From positions 62,001 through 126,000 of the forward strand of contig NZ_JADZAT010000014.1 in the NCBI RefSeq assembly GCF_020852455.1: 64,000 bases of DNA, read 5' to 3'. This document shows, in pieces, positions 53,559 to 61,312 of the stretch. The notes beneath the pieces were generated by a model. It was not told the DNA's origin. It ran no database searches and saw only the letters and a list, made by a program, of their open reading frames with translations. Position numbers and translations under genes: made by a program. Within the stretch, counting starts at the first letter, position 1. Every line of letters starts with the position of its first letter. This DNA comes from Novosphingobium sp. (GTDB lineage: Bacteria > Pseudomonadota > Alphaproteobacteria > Sphingomonadales > Sphingomonadaceae).

Positions 53559-53752
53559 AGAACCAGCTTCGCGTCCTTCGCGCCATGCGCAACTGGAGCC
53601 AGGCGGACCTCGCCGAGGCGCTGGAAGTGTCGCGCCAGGCCGTGAATGCCATCGAAACCGGCAAGCATGATCCCTCGTTGCCGCTCGCCTTCCGCATTTC
53701 GCGGCTGTTCGGCATGCCGATCCACGAAATTTTCGACGACGAAGCGGGTTAG
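53555..53752 (+). CDS. XRE-family small regulator (65 aa)
   Basis: A 65-residue Cro/CI-type helix-turn-helix protein: NWSQADLAEALEVSRQAVNAIE is the HTH (about 13-34), then KHDPSLPLAFRISRLFGMPI. It ends IHEIFDDEAG, typical of the short YozG/YgzD-type repressors. As last gene of the run it probably represses its own operon, including the membrane proteins. GTG start overlaps the preceding gene. Confidence 0.88.
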   Translation: MKNQLRVLRAMRNWSQADLAEALEVSRQAVNAIETGKHDPSLPLAFRISRLFGMPIHEIFDDEAG

Positions 53753-53814
53753 TGCTGAAAGCGGCGGTTTGCGTTCATCACCCGCAAGGACTTTGTGCTA
53801 GAGCCACCTTCACC

Positions 53815-54741
53815 ATGAAGCTCCACCGCTCCCTGATCGCCTTGCTCGCCGGCGCTGCCGCCCTGCTTGGCAGCGCAACTTTTGCCGAGCAGCAAACAGC
53901 GCCCGCGCCATCCCCCGTCGCCGCTCAGGCACCGCTGCCCACCAATGCCCGCCCGGCGCTGTGGAAGGTGGCCGACCGCGACACCACCATCTTCCTGTTC
54001 GGCACGATCCATGTGCTGCCGGAAGGGATTGACTGGTACAAGGGTCCGGTCCGCCACGCCTTTGAGCATTCCGACCTGCTGGTTACCGAACTGCCCGAGC
54101 TGTCAACTTCCGAAATCGCCGGGGCCATGCTGAAGCAAGGGCTGCTCCCCCGCGGCCAGACCTTGCGCAGCCTGATGAATGACGAACAGCGCGGCAAGTA
54201 TGATGCAACCCTGACCAAGCTTGGCCTGCAACCGGCGATGTTCGATCACAACCGCCCCTGGGTGGTGGCCCTGCTGCTGCCGCTGATCCGGGTGCAGCAG
54301 ATCGGGTTCGACCCGCAACACGGTGTCGAGGCCCAGCTGACCAAGCGCGGCAAGGAACTCAAACGGCAGCATCAGGGTCTGGAAACGATCGAACAGCAAC
54401 TGGGCATCTTCGCCGCGCTTTCGCCCGAAGACCAGATGACCTACCTGATGGCGGTGGTTGACGCCCTGCCCCAGGTCGACGGTCAGATCCACGAGATGGT
54501 CGGCGACTGGGCCCGCGGCGACGCGGGCAAGCTGGCCGAATTGCTCAATTCGGATGAGGACCAGACCCTGGCCGAGCCGCTGATCCATGGCCGCAATCGC
54601 GCCTGGGCCAAATGGATTGACGAACGGATGAAGCAACCCGGCACGGTGTTCATTGCGGTTGGCGCGGGGCATTTGGGCGGCAAGGGTTCGGTGCAGGATC
54701 TGCTGGCCAAGGCCGGACATCGCTCACGCCGTGTCCAATAG
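53815..54741 (+). CDS. TraB/GumN family protein 1 (exported)
   Basis: A 308-residue TraB/GumN (TIKI-like) protein with a signal peptide (MKLHRSLIALLAGAAALLGS...). Conserved blocks are IFLFGTIHVLPEGIDWYKG near residues 62-80 and AVGAGHLGGKGSVQDLLAKAG at the end, which flank the family's putative metal/peptidase residues (Glu/His). Expected in the periplasm; function in bacteria unclear. ATG at 53815 gives the signal; the frame is open from 53752. It precedes a second family member with a different anchor. Confidence 0.86.
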   Translation: MKLHRSLIALLAGAAALLGSATFAEQQTAPAPSPVAAQAPLPTNARPALWKVADRDTTIFLFGTIHVLPEGIDWYKGPVRHAFEHSDLLVTELPELSTSEIAGAMLKQGLLPRGQTLRSLMNDEQRGKYDATLTKLGLQPAMFDHNRPWVVALLLPLIRVQQIGFDPQHGVEAQLTKRGKELKRQHQGLETIEQQLGIFAALSPEDQMTYLMAVVDALPQVDGQIHEMVGDWARGDAGKLAELLNSDEDQTLAEPLIHGRNRAWAKWIDERMKQPGTVFIAVGAGHLGGKGSVQDLLAKAGHRSRRVQ

Positions 54742-55609
54742 CACCTGCGCCCGGTTTGCGGCGCTACTGATCGCCGCGCTGGCCTTGGCGGCCTGCGCGC
54801 GGCCAGTTGAAGTCAAGCCGGCACTTTGGCTGGTCGAAGGGCCGAGCGGCCAGAAGGCCTGGCTGTTCGGAACCATCCACGCCCTACCCGATCCGGTCGA
54901 GTGGCGCTCACAGCCGATCGAGCAGGCACTTGAACAGTCAGACCGGCTGGTGCTGGAAGTTGCCGGGATCAACGACGACGCAAGGACCGCCAGGACCTTT
55001 GCCAGCCTTGCTTCAAGCCCTGGCCTGCCGCCACTCGACCAGCGCCTTCCGGTTGATCTTCGTGACGACCTTGCAACTGTGCTGCGCAGCGGCGGGATCA
55101 AGCCCGGCTCGCTTGACCAGTACGAAACCTGGGCCGCCGCACTGATGTTGCAACAGGCGGCAGCAGGGGCCGGCCAGTCGGACAGCGGCAACGGGATCGA
55201 TCGCGCGCTGGCCAAGGGCTATGCCAAGCCGATCGACGAATTCGAAGGCGCGGCGCTGCAGCTGGGCATTTTCGATCAGCTGCCCGAAAGCGCCCAGCGC
55301 ACCTTGCTGGCCGCCGCGCTGGAAGGGCAGGAAACCTATCAGGCCGACACGCGCCGCCTTGCCCAAGCCTGGGCCCATGCCGAGCTGGACCTGATCGAAC
55401 GCGAAACCGATCAGGAGCTGCTGCGCGACCCGATCCTGCGCGAAGCCCTGCTGGTTGGCCGCAATCGCGCCTGGGTCAGCCGGCTGGACGCGATTCTGAA
55501 GGGCGGCGCCCATCCCTTCGTTGCGGTGGGAACAGCGCACCTGGTGGGCAAGGACGGCCTGCCCGCGATGCTTGCGGCACGCGGCTATCGGGTCACGCGG
55601 CTGCAATAG
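54731..55609 (+). CDS. TraB/GumN family protein 2 (lipoprotein)
   Basis: A 292-residue paralogue of the previous gene with a lipobox (LALAAC, Cys 22), so membrane-anchored rather than soluble. It shares AWLFGTIHALPDPVEWRSQ and AVGTAHLVGKDGLPAMLAARGY. GTG at 54731 is used because it gives the lipoprotein signal; it overlaps the first gene by 11 bases. The stop TAG touches the palindrome at 55608-55742. Confidence 0.84.
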   Translation: MSNSTCARFAALLIAALALAACARPVEVKPALWLVEGPSGQKAWLFGTIHALPDPVEWRSQPIEQALEQSDRLVLEVAGINDDARTARTFASLASSPGLPPLDQRLPVDLRDDLATVLRSGGIKPGSLDQYETWAAALMLQQAAAGAGQSDSGNGIDRALAKGYAKPIDEFEGAALQLGIFDQLPESAQRTLLAAALEGQETYQADTRRLAQAWAHAELDLIERETDQELLRDPILREALLVGRNRAWVSRLDAILKGGAHPFVAVGTAHLVGKDGLPAMLAARGYRVTRLQ

Positions 55610-55742
55610 AGTCTGTTTCAGCGAAACTGAAACATGCACCACCGGCCCGCTCCCCCTCCCGGCCACCCACGAGAGTATCCTGAATGGGTGGCCGGGAGGG
55701 GGATCGGGCCGGTGGTGTATCCACGTGAGTGGACCAGACTCT
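55608..55742. repeat. large palindromic element (135 bp)
   Basis: Terminal AGAGTCTG (55608-55615) and CAGACTCT (55735-55742) are exact inverted copies. Inside: GTTTCAG-cgaaa-CTGAAAC (55615-55633), a 33-bp inverted repeat with one mismatch (55637-55669 / 55685-55717, 15-base loop) and CCAC-gtga-GTGG (55721-55732). The fold is a closing stem with three arms, suggestive of a MITE/REP-like element rather than a terminator. It begins in the stop codon of the gene before it. Not found again in the window. Confidence 0.75.
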
Positions 55743-55746
55743 AGCC

Positions 55747-55775
55747 TTGCATTTCGGCCACATTGCCGCTAACGG
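55747..55775 (+). promoter_or_regulatory. candidate promoter for rplY
   Basis: TTGCAT (55747-55752), 17 bases, TAACGG (55770-55775); the -10-like hexamer begins with TAAC as at the thiolase promoter candidate. It is placed 80 bases before the rplY ATG and just after the palindrome. Confidence 0.4.
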
Positions 55776-55855
55776 CCCGCGCTTCCGTGTCATGGTCATC
55801 CCTGGAGGCGTGGCACGCGAATGACTGTAATCCTCGTATTCGAAAGGCAAGTACC

Positions 55856-56470
55856 ATGAGCGATATGCTGCACCTGCCGGCCGAGACGCGTGATCGGGCT
55901 GGCAAGGGAGCCTCCCGTGCACTGCGTCGTGAAGGCCGCGTCCCCGCCGTTGTCTATGGTGGCAATGAAGAGCCCCAGGCGATCCACGTCGAAGAAAAGC
56001 TGCTGGTCAAGCAGCTGGGCACTGGCCACTTCTTCAACTCGATCGTCGAAGTTGAAATCGGCGGCAAGACCGTGCGCACCCTGCCCAAGGACGTTGCCTT
56101 CCACCCCGTCACCGATCGTCCGCTCCACGCGGACTTCCTGCGCCTGTCGGCCAATTCGACCGTTCACGTCGAAGTACCGGTGATCTTCGTCAACGAAGCA
56201 GCCTCGCCGGGTCTCAAGCGCGGCGGCGTGCTCAACATCGTTCGTCACGAGCTGGAACTGGTCTGCGAAGCCGACAAGATCCCCGATGACATCGCGATCG
56301 ACGTGACCGGCTTCGACGTGGGCGATTCGATCCACATCAGCCACGTCAAGCTGCCGGTCGGTTCGAAGAGCGCGATCACCGATCGCGACTTCACCATCGC
56401 CACCATCGTTGCCCCTTCGGGCCTGCGCAGCGAAGAAGGCGACAACAGCAAGACCGAAGCAGGCGCCTGA
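55856..56470 (+). CDS. rplY: 50S ribosomal protein L25 (Ctc form)
   Basis: A 204-residue L25 with the N-terminal 5S-rRNA-binding domain ([27 protein letters not shown]) and the C-terminal Ctc-type domain ([19 protein letters not shown] ... [15 protein letters not shown]). The long form is usual in alphaproteobacteria. ATG at 55856 follows AAAGG. It is followed by a terminator and then pth, the common rplY-pth pair. Confidence 0.95.
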   Translation: MSDMLHLPAETRDRAGKGASRALRREGRVPAVVYGGNEEPQAIHVEEKLLVKQLGTGHFFNSIVEVEIGGKTVRTLPKDVAFHPVTDRPLHADFLRLSANSTVHVEVPVIFVNEAASPGLKRGGVLNIVRHELELVCEADKIPDDIAIDVTGFDVGDSIHISHVKLPVGSKSAITDRDFTIATIVAPSGLRSEEGDNSKTEAGA

Positions 56471-56514
56471 GCCGCAATCGGTTGACCGGGGTGGCTCTGC
56501 TGCCCCATCAGAAG

Positions 56515-56547
56515 CCGGACCGCAGCGATGCGGTCCGGTTTTTGTTT
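56515..56547 (+). terminator. intrinsic terminator after rplY
   Basis: CCGGACCGCA (56515-56524), loop GCGA, TGCGGTCCGG (56529-56538), then TTTTTGTTT: a perfect 10-bp stem and T-run. It ends 10 bases before the pth GTG, so pth probably depends on read-through or a hidden promoter. Confidence 0.88.
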
Positions 56548-56557
56548 GGAGACGCAC

Positions 56558-57133
56558 GTGCAAATCTGGACAGGCCTTGGCAATCCGGGACCGCAATATG
56601 CCCTGCACCGGCACAATGTCGGCTTCATGATCTGCGATATTCTGGCCGATTTTCATGACTTCGGCCCGGTCCAGAAGAAATTCCAGGGCTGGGTCCAGGA
56701 AGGCCGGATCGGCGGCCAGAAAGTGCTGCTGCTCAAACCCGCGACTTTCATGAACGAGAGCGGCCGCGCGGTGGGCGAGGCGCTGCGGTTCTACAAGCTG
56801 GGCACCGATGCGCTGACGGTGTTCCATGACGAGCTCGACCTGGCGCCGTTCAAGGTCAAGGTGAAGCAAGGCGGCGGTACCGCCGGGCACAACGGGCTGC
56901 GTTCGATCGACAAGCACCTGGGCCCCGATTTCCGGCGGGTGCGGATCGGTATCGGCCATCCCGGGCACAAGGACCGGGTGACCGGACATGTGCTGGGCAA
57001 CTATGCCAAGGCGGAAATGGATCCGTTGGCCGACATGCTGGGCGCGATTGCCGCCGAGGCCGCCTGGCTGGCGAAGGGTGACGACGCGCGCTTCATGAAT
57101 GATGTCGCCCTGCGCCAACAGACTGACGATTAA
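56558..57133 (+). CDS. pth: peptidyl-tRNA hydrolase
   Basis: A 191-residue Pth that recycles peptidyl-tRNA. GLGNPGPQYALHRHNVGF carries the catalytic His 19; FMNESG and FHDELDLAPF complete the active site. GTG at 56558 with GGAG upstream. Located just behind rplY and its terminator. Confidence 0.95.
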   Translation: MQIWTGLGNPGPQYALHRHNVGFMICDILADFHDFGPVQKKFQGWVQEGRIGGQKVLLLKPATFMNESGRAVGEALRFYKLGTDALTVFHDELDLAPFKVKVKQGGGTAGHNGLRSIDKHLGPDFRRVRIGIGHPGHKDRVTGHVLGNYAKAEMDPLADMLGAIAAEAAWLAKGDDARFMNDVALRQQTDD

Positions 57134-57187
57134 CCACTTTTTCTGTCGGGCAATTTGACAAGGTTAGCACGCGATCTGCGTGGTTAA
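57130..57187. promoter_or_regulatory. inverted repeat upstream of sigma-54 site (possible activator site)
   Basis: TTAACCAC (57130-57137) and GTGGTTAA (57180-57187) form a dyad separated by 42 bases, with TGTC-N9-GACA (57144-57160) between. It is placed 30-85 bases upstream of the sigma-54 -24 element, where enhancer-binding proteins act. The first half lies at the pth stop. Function inferred from position. Confidence 0.4.
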
Positions 57188-57214
57188 CCATCGCACCTCG
57201 CGGAAATCAGCAAT

Positions 57215-57229
57215 TGGCACGCCCCTTGC
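57215..57229 (+). promoter_or_regulatory. sigma-54 promoter of the PEP-CTERM gene
   Basis: TGGCACGCCCCTTGC matches the -24/-12 consensus (TGGCACG-N4-TTGC) with GG and GC exactly 10 bases apart. The start of transcription would be near 57241, 33 bases before the ATG. Confidence 0.78.
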
Positions 57230-57273
57230 GAAGATTGGCATCAACCATTGCTGTTTCCATTGGGGGTACGACC

Positions 57274-57609
57274 ATGAAGACCAAGACCATCCTGCTTTCC
57301 GCCCTGGCCACCACCGGCGCCCTGTTCGCAGCCGGCACCGCCGAAGCCCGCTACACCCACACCCACTACTGCAACTGTGGTCACACCGGTTCGGGCTGCG
57401 GGACCTCGTCGGGCGGCACCACCACCACTTCGGGCGGCACCACCACTTCGGGCGGCACCACCACGACCTCGGGCGGCACCACCACCTCAGGCGGCACCAC
57501 GACCACCACTTCGGGCGGCACCAGCGTTCCGGAACCGGGCATGCTGGGCATCATGAGCCTGGGCCTGATGGGTCTGGGTCTGGCCCGCCGCCGCAAGGCG
57601 CGCCGCTAA
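57274..57609 (+). CDS. PEP-CTERM sorted protein with Thr/Ser/Gly repeats
   Basis: The 111-residue product has a signal peptide (MKTKTILLSALATTGALFAAGTAEA), a Cys/His-containing segment (HTHYCNCGHTGSGCG), a run of five to six TTTSGG/TTTTSGG repeats (57411-57528) and a C-terminal PEP-CTERM tripartite signal: VPEPG, hydrophobic helix and RRRKARR. It is expected to be processed by an exosortase and exported to the surface; the exosortase gene is not in this window. ATG at 57274 has GGGGG upstream. The Thr/Ser-rich middle may be glycosylated. Confidence 0.86.
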   Translation: MKTKTILLSALATTGALFAAGTAEARYTHTHYCNCGHTGSGCGTSSGGTTTTSGGTTTSGGTTTTSGGTTTSGGTTTTTSGGTSVPEPGMLGIMSLGLMGLGLARRRKARR

Positions 57610-57695
57610 ACGATTTGCCAACGGAAACTGGTCCCGTTGCCAATGCCAGGCCGTCGCTGCCCCAACGGGTAGCGGCGGCCTTGCCGTTTGGGGCT

Positions 57696-59204
57696 TCAGC
57701 CGCGCGCCTGTGCGCGGGCCAGGTCGCCGCGAAACTGGACTGAATTCGGATCCTTGTCCGCCGCTGCCTTGAGTAGGCGCAGCACAGTCGGTCGGTCGCG
57801 CCCGGCATTCAGCCGTGTCAGCCCGGCGATGTGCAGCATATCGGGATTTTCGGGATCGAGCTTCAGCGCGCGGTCGGCATAGCCGATCGCCTCGTCGTGG
57901 CGGCCCACATTGCTCAGCGCAAAAGCCAGGCGCTTGAACACCTCGGCGTCCTCGCCCTGCTGGGCCAGTTGACTGAAAGCCGCGATTGCCGCGTTCCAGT
58001 CATTGCGGGCCAGCGCTGCGTGCCCCTGCTGATTCAGCGTCTGGTTCTGCTTCAGCTGGGCCGACTGGAGCCGCGCCTTCAGCGCCGGTGCGGCAGGATC
58101 ACCCGCTTCTCGCGCCGCACGTTCGGCAAGTTCCAGTTCGCGTGGGCCGGCCAGCAGGCTATCCGCCAGAGGCTTTATCGTCCGATAGGCCGCCGCGGCA
58201 TCCCCAGTCGCCAGTTGCGCTTCGGCCGCCATCAATCGTGAATAGGGATTGTTGGGCGAAAGCAGCATCGCCCGCTCAAACCAGGCCCGCGCCTGTTCGG
58301 GATGCCCCAGTCGCAGCAGAGCTTCGGCATAGCTGAGGCCCTTGGCCGAGATCGGCGAAAGCTCACCCTCCTTGGGTGCCAGCATGGTCCGGACTTTGTC
58401 CCATTCGCCCATTTCACCGGCCAGCTGGACCTGAAGATCGAAAACATCCGGGTTGTCGGGCTCAAGCTCTGCCGCGCGTTCGACCAGCTTGGCAGCCTGC
58501 TCAACCTTGCCCTGCGCGTCATAGGCCCGGGCATCGGCCAGCAAGGGCTCGATCCGCTTGGGATAGAGCTTGGCTGCGCGAGCCCAGGCCTGATGCGCGG
58601 CCTCGGCCCGGCCCTGCCGGTTGGCCACCTCGGCATTCAGCATCAGGCTGGCCAGCGAATCCGCATCGTAGCGCGCCAGGCGCTGGGCCTGGACTGCCGC
58701 CCCGGCAACATCGCCATTGGCCAGCAGGTATTGTCCGAAATCGAGCGTGATAAGATAACCGCCCCCGGCCGCCATGCCGGCCTCGAAGGCCGCCAGTGCC
58801 CCGGCAGAATCGCCCAGCTTTATTCGAGCCGCCGCACGGATGCGCCAGGCATCCGCCGCATTGTCATTGCCCAGCAGGTCGATGGCCTGCTGTGGCTGGT
58901 TGCGGCACAGCAGCGCTTCGGCCTCCATCCGGACCAGTTCCGGCCCCTTCATGCCCAGCGCCTTGAGCTGGTCGATCGAGGCCTGCGCGCCCTCGCCATC
59001 GGCCAGACGCAGCTGGGCGCGGGCCAGCAGGACCAGTGCGTCACGATTCCCGGGCTCCGCCCGCTGCGCTGCGGCCAGATCGTTGCGTGCGGCCAGGAAA
59101 TCCTGCTCGGCATATTCGCCTCTGGCCCGCTCGATCAGCTCGGCCGGATCGTCGGAACAGGCCGCCAGGGCCAGCAACAGGGGAAGGACAATGCTGCGCT
59201 TCAT
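57696..59204 (-). CDS. TPR-repeat lipoprotein
   Basis: A 502-residue lipoprotein (MKRSIVLPLLLALAAC, Cys 16) filled with TPR-like helix pairs, for example AARNDLAAAQRAEPGNRDAL, QAARLYPKRIEPLLADA-type and EAIGYADRALKLDPENPDML. Its convergent position beside a PEP-CTERM gene suggests relation to the exosortase-associated TPR lipoprotein PrsT, but PrsT proteins are usually longer; this is inference. Hairpins at 57619-57646 and 57659-57694 lie in the short convergent spacer; no T-run for a clear terminator. Confidence 0.85.
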   Translation of the reverse strand: MKRSIVLPLLLALAACSDDPAELIERARGEYAEQDFLAARNDLAAAQRAEPGNRDALVLLARAQLRLADGEGAQASIDQLKALGMKGPELVRMEAEALLCRNQPQQAIDLLGNDNAADAWRIRAAARIKLGDSAGALAAFEAGMAAGGGYLITLDFGQYLLANGDVAGAAVQAQRLARYDADSLASLMLNAEVANRQGRAEAAHQAWARAAKLYPKRIEPLLADARAYDAQGKVEQAAKLVERAAELEPDNPDVFDLQVQLAGEMGEWDKVRTMLAPKEGELSPISAKGLSYAEALLRLGHPEQARAWFERAMLLSPNNPYSRLMAAEAQLATGDAAAAYRTIKPLADSLLAGPRELELAERAAREAGDPAAPALKARLQSAQLKQNQTLNQQGHAALARNDWNAAIAAFSQLAQQGEDAEVFKRLAFALSNVGRHDEAIGYADRALKLDPENPDMLHIAGLTRLNAGRDRPTVLRLLKAAADKDPNSVQFRGDLARAQARG

Positions 59205-59260
59205 GGCTCCGGAATAGCCATAAAGGCTGAAATTTCGGTGAAATGGGCTAGACCGCCTGG

Positions 59261-59758
59261 ATGCAGCGAATCCTCGTCATCGGCTCACCCGGCGCGGGCA
59301 AGTCAACCTTGTCGCATCAGCTGGCGGCCCGAACCGGGCTACCGCTGTCCCATCTTGACCGGATGTTCTGGCTACCAGGCTGGGTTGAACGTGACCGCGA
59401 TGAAGGGCTGGCCGAATTGCGTGGCGTGCTGGCCCAGGACCGGTGGATCATCGATGGCAACTATGGCTCATGCCTGCCCTTGCGGCTTGAACGGGCCGAT
59501 ACGGTGGTCTGGCTGGACTATCCCACCCACACCTGTCTGGCCCGGGTTTTCAAACGCTGGTGGCAATTTCGCGGCAAGACCCGGCCCGACATGACCGAGG
59601 GCTGCCCGGAAAACCTCAATCTTGAATTCCTGCACTATGTGCTGGTGTTCCGCGGTGCCTGGCAACACCGCAATGCTGCCGCGCTGGCCGCATTCAAGGG
59701 CCAGGTAATCCGCTTTCGCATCCCTTCCGAAGCCGCCGATTGGCTGACGCGCGCATAG
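59261..59758 (+). CDS. P-loop kinase, adenylate-kinase-like / FlaR-type
   Basis: A 165-residue NTPase with Walker A GSPGAGKST (residues 8-16) and features of the small 'DNA topology modulation protein'/adenylate-kinase-related group: LDRMFWLPGW, WIIDGNYG, WLDYP, RVFKRW. Substrate unknown. ATG at 59261; a 56-base spacer separates it from the divergent TPR gene. Confidence 0.82.
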   Translation: MQRILVIGSPGAGKSTLSHQLAARTGLPLSHLDRMFWLPGWVERDRDEGLAELRGVLAQDRWIIDGNYGSCLPLRLERADTVVWLDYPTHTCLARVFKRWWQFRGKTRPDMTEGCPENLNLEFLHYVLVFRGAWQHRNAAALAAFKGQVIRFRIPSEAADWLTRA

Positions 59759-59822
59759 AACGCTCGCCAAATCGCCCTCCCCCCGCTATGGGCGCGCGCT
59801 TGCAGCACAAGCGGAGTGAATG

Positions 59823-60923
59823 ATGGGTTTTCGTTGCGGTATCGTCGGCCTGCCGAATGTCGGCAAAAGCACCCTGTTCAATGCGCTGACCGAAACACAG
59901 GCGGCGCAGGCGGCGAACTATCCGTTCTGCACGATCGAACCCAACGTCGGTCAGGTCGGCGTGCCCGATCCGCGGCTTGACCAGCTGGCCGCGATTGCCG
60001 GCAGCCAGAAGATCATCCCGACCCAGCTGGGCTTCGTCGATATCGCGGGCCTCGTGCGCGGCGCCAGCAAGGGTGAAGGACTGGGCAACCAGTTCCTGGG
60101 GAACATCCGCGAAGTCGATGCGATCGTCCACGTGCTGCGCTGTTTCGAGAACGACGACATCCAGCATGTCGATAACAAGATCGATCCGGTTTCGGACGCC
60201 GAAACGGTTGAGACCGAGCTGATGCTGTCAGACCTGGAAAGCCTGGAAAAGCGCGTCCCCGCCGCGCAGAAGAAGGGCGCGCAGGGCGACAAGGAAGCCA
60301 AGCTGCTGGCTACGGTGCTGGGCCGCGCGCTCGACCTGCTGCGCGATGGCAAGCCCGCGCGCCTTGCCCGCCCGGATGACGAGGAAGAGCTGCGGGTGTT
60401 CAATCAGGCCCAGCTGCTGACCGCCAAGCCGGTGCTCTACGTCTGCAACGTCGAGGAAGAAAGCGCGGCCAATGGCAACGCCTATACCGCGCAGGTCTTT
60501 GAGAAGGCCAAGGCCGAAGGTGCCAATGCGGTGATCGTTTCCGCCGCGATCGAAAGCGAACTGGTGGGGATGGAGCCCGAAGAACGGCTGGTCTTCCTTG
60601 AAGAAATGGGCCTCCACGAAACCGGCCTCGCCCGGGTGATCCGCTCAGGCTATGAATTGCTGCACCTGATAACTTTCTTCACCGTTGGCCCCAAGGAAGC
60701 CCGCGCCTGGACCGTGCATCTGGGCGCCAAGGCTCCCGAAGCCGCAGGCGAGATCCATTCAGACATGCAGCGCGGCTTCATTCGCGCCGAAACAATCGCC
60801 TTTGACGATTACGTCACTCTGGGCGGTGAAGGCCCGGCCAAGGAAGCCGGCAAGCTGCGCCAGGAAGGCAAGGAATACGTCGTGCAGGACGGTGACGTGC
60901 TGCACTTCAAGTTCAACGTCTGA
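59823..60923 (+). CDS. ychF: redox-regulated ATPase YchF (Obg-family)
   Basis: A 366-residue YchF/OLA1 NTPase that binds ribosomes. G1 GLPNVGKST, G3 DIAGLV and C-terminal TGS domain (TFFTVGPKEARAWTVHLGAK ... VVQDGDVLHFKFNV) are present. Two adjacent ATG codons (59820, 59823) exist; the second has better spacing from GGAG and gives MGFRCGIVGLPN, as in other species. Confidence 0.96.
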   Translation: MGFRCGIVGLPNVGKSTLFNALTETQAAQAANYPFCTIEPNVGQVGVPDPRLDQLAAIAGSQKIIPTQLGFVDIAGLVRGASKGEGLGNQFLGNIREVDAIVHVLRCFENDDIQHVDNKIDPVSDAETVETELMLSDLESLEKRVPAAQKKGAQGDKEAKLLATVLGRALDLLRDGKPARLARPDDEEELRVFNQAQLLTAKPVLYVCNVEEESAANGNAYTAQVFEKAKAEGANAVIVSAAIESELVGMEPEERLVFLEEMGLHETGLARVIRSGYELLHLITFFTVGPKEARAWTVHLGAKAPEAAGEIHSDMQRGFIRAETIAFDDYVTLGGEGPAKEAGKLRQEGKEYVVQDGDVLHFKFNV

Positions 60924-60931
60924 GCTGCTAT

Positions 60932-61258
60932 ATGGGGCAGATGCTGCGCCGCCTGCTCCTGGCCCTGCTGACCTTGTGTCTCGCCCTGCCGGCGCTTGCG
61001 CCGGTCGCGGCCATGCCGGATGCGCCGGTGCCGATGGCCGACGCGCATCACGACCATCACGGTCAGGCACCGATGCGACACGATCAGGGCTCGCCGCATG
61101 CCGGCAAGCACGAATGCATCGGCTGCGCGGCCCCGCTCGATCGCAGCCCGGTTGCGCTGGGTGAACCGCTGCCAGCATCTGACAATCCGCCCCCGTCGCT
61201 GGCGGCTCCCCTGCCCGAAACCCGCGCCGGTCCCGAAGTTCCGCCGCCGCGCGCCTGA
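60932..61258 (+). CDS. His-rich secreted protein (108 aa)
   Basis: The 108-residue product has a signal peptide (MGQMLRRLLLALLTLCLALPALAP) and a small His/Met-rich segment (MADAHHDHHGQAPMRHDQ) followed by HECIGCAAPLDR and a Pro-rich tail. It resembles small metal-associated secreted proteins found ahead of copper-handling genes in Sphingomonadales; DUF2946 was considered. Copper binding is inferred only from His, Met and Cys. Eight bases after ychF, 54 bases before the next gene. Confidence 0.72.
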   Translation: MGQMLRRLLLALLTLCLALPALAPVAAMPDAPVPMADAHHDHHGQAPMRHDQGSPHAGKHECIGCAAPLDRSPVALGEPLPASDNPPPSLAAPLPETRAGPEVPPPRA

Positions 61259-61312
61259 AGTTCGTCTGCGCACCAAGTTGCGCATATGACCAACTTCAGA
61301 CAGGATATTCCA

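Noticed and set aside
55608..55742. Simple transcription terminator after the second TraB/GumN gene
   Set aside because: No T-run follows the 33-bp stem; terminal inverted repeats and side hairpins fit a mobile palindrome better.
57411..57528. Possible CRISPR or satellite array
   Set aside because: The repeats are 18-21 bp in frame coding for TTTSGG units, with no unique spacers.
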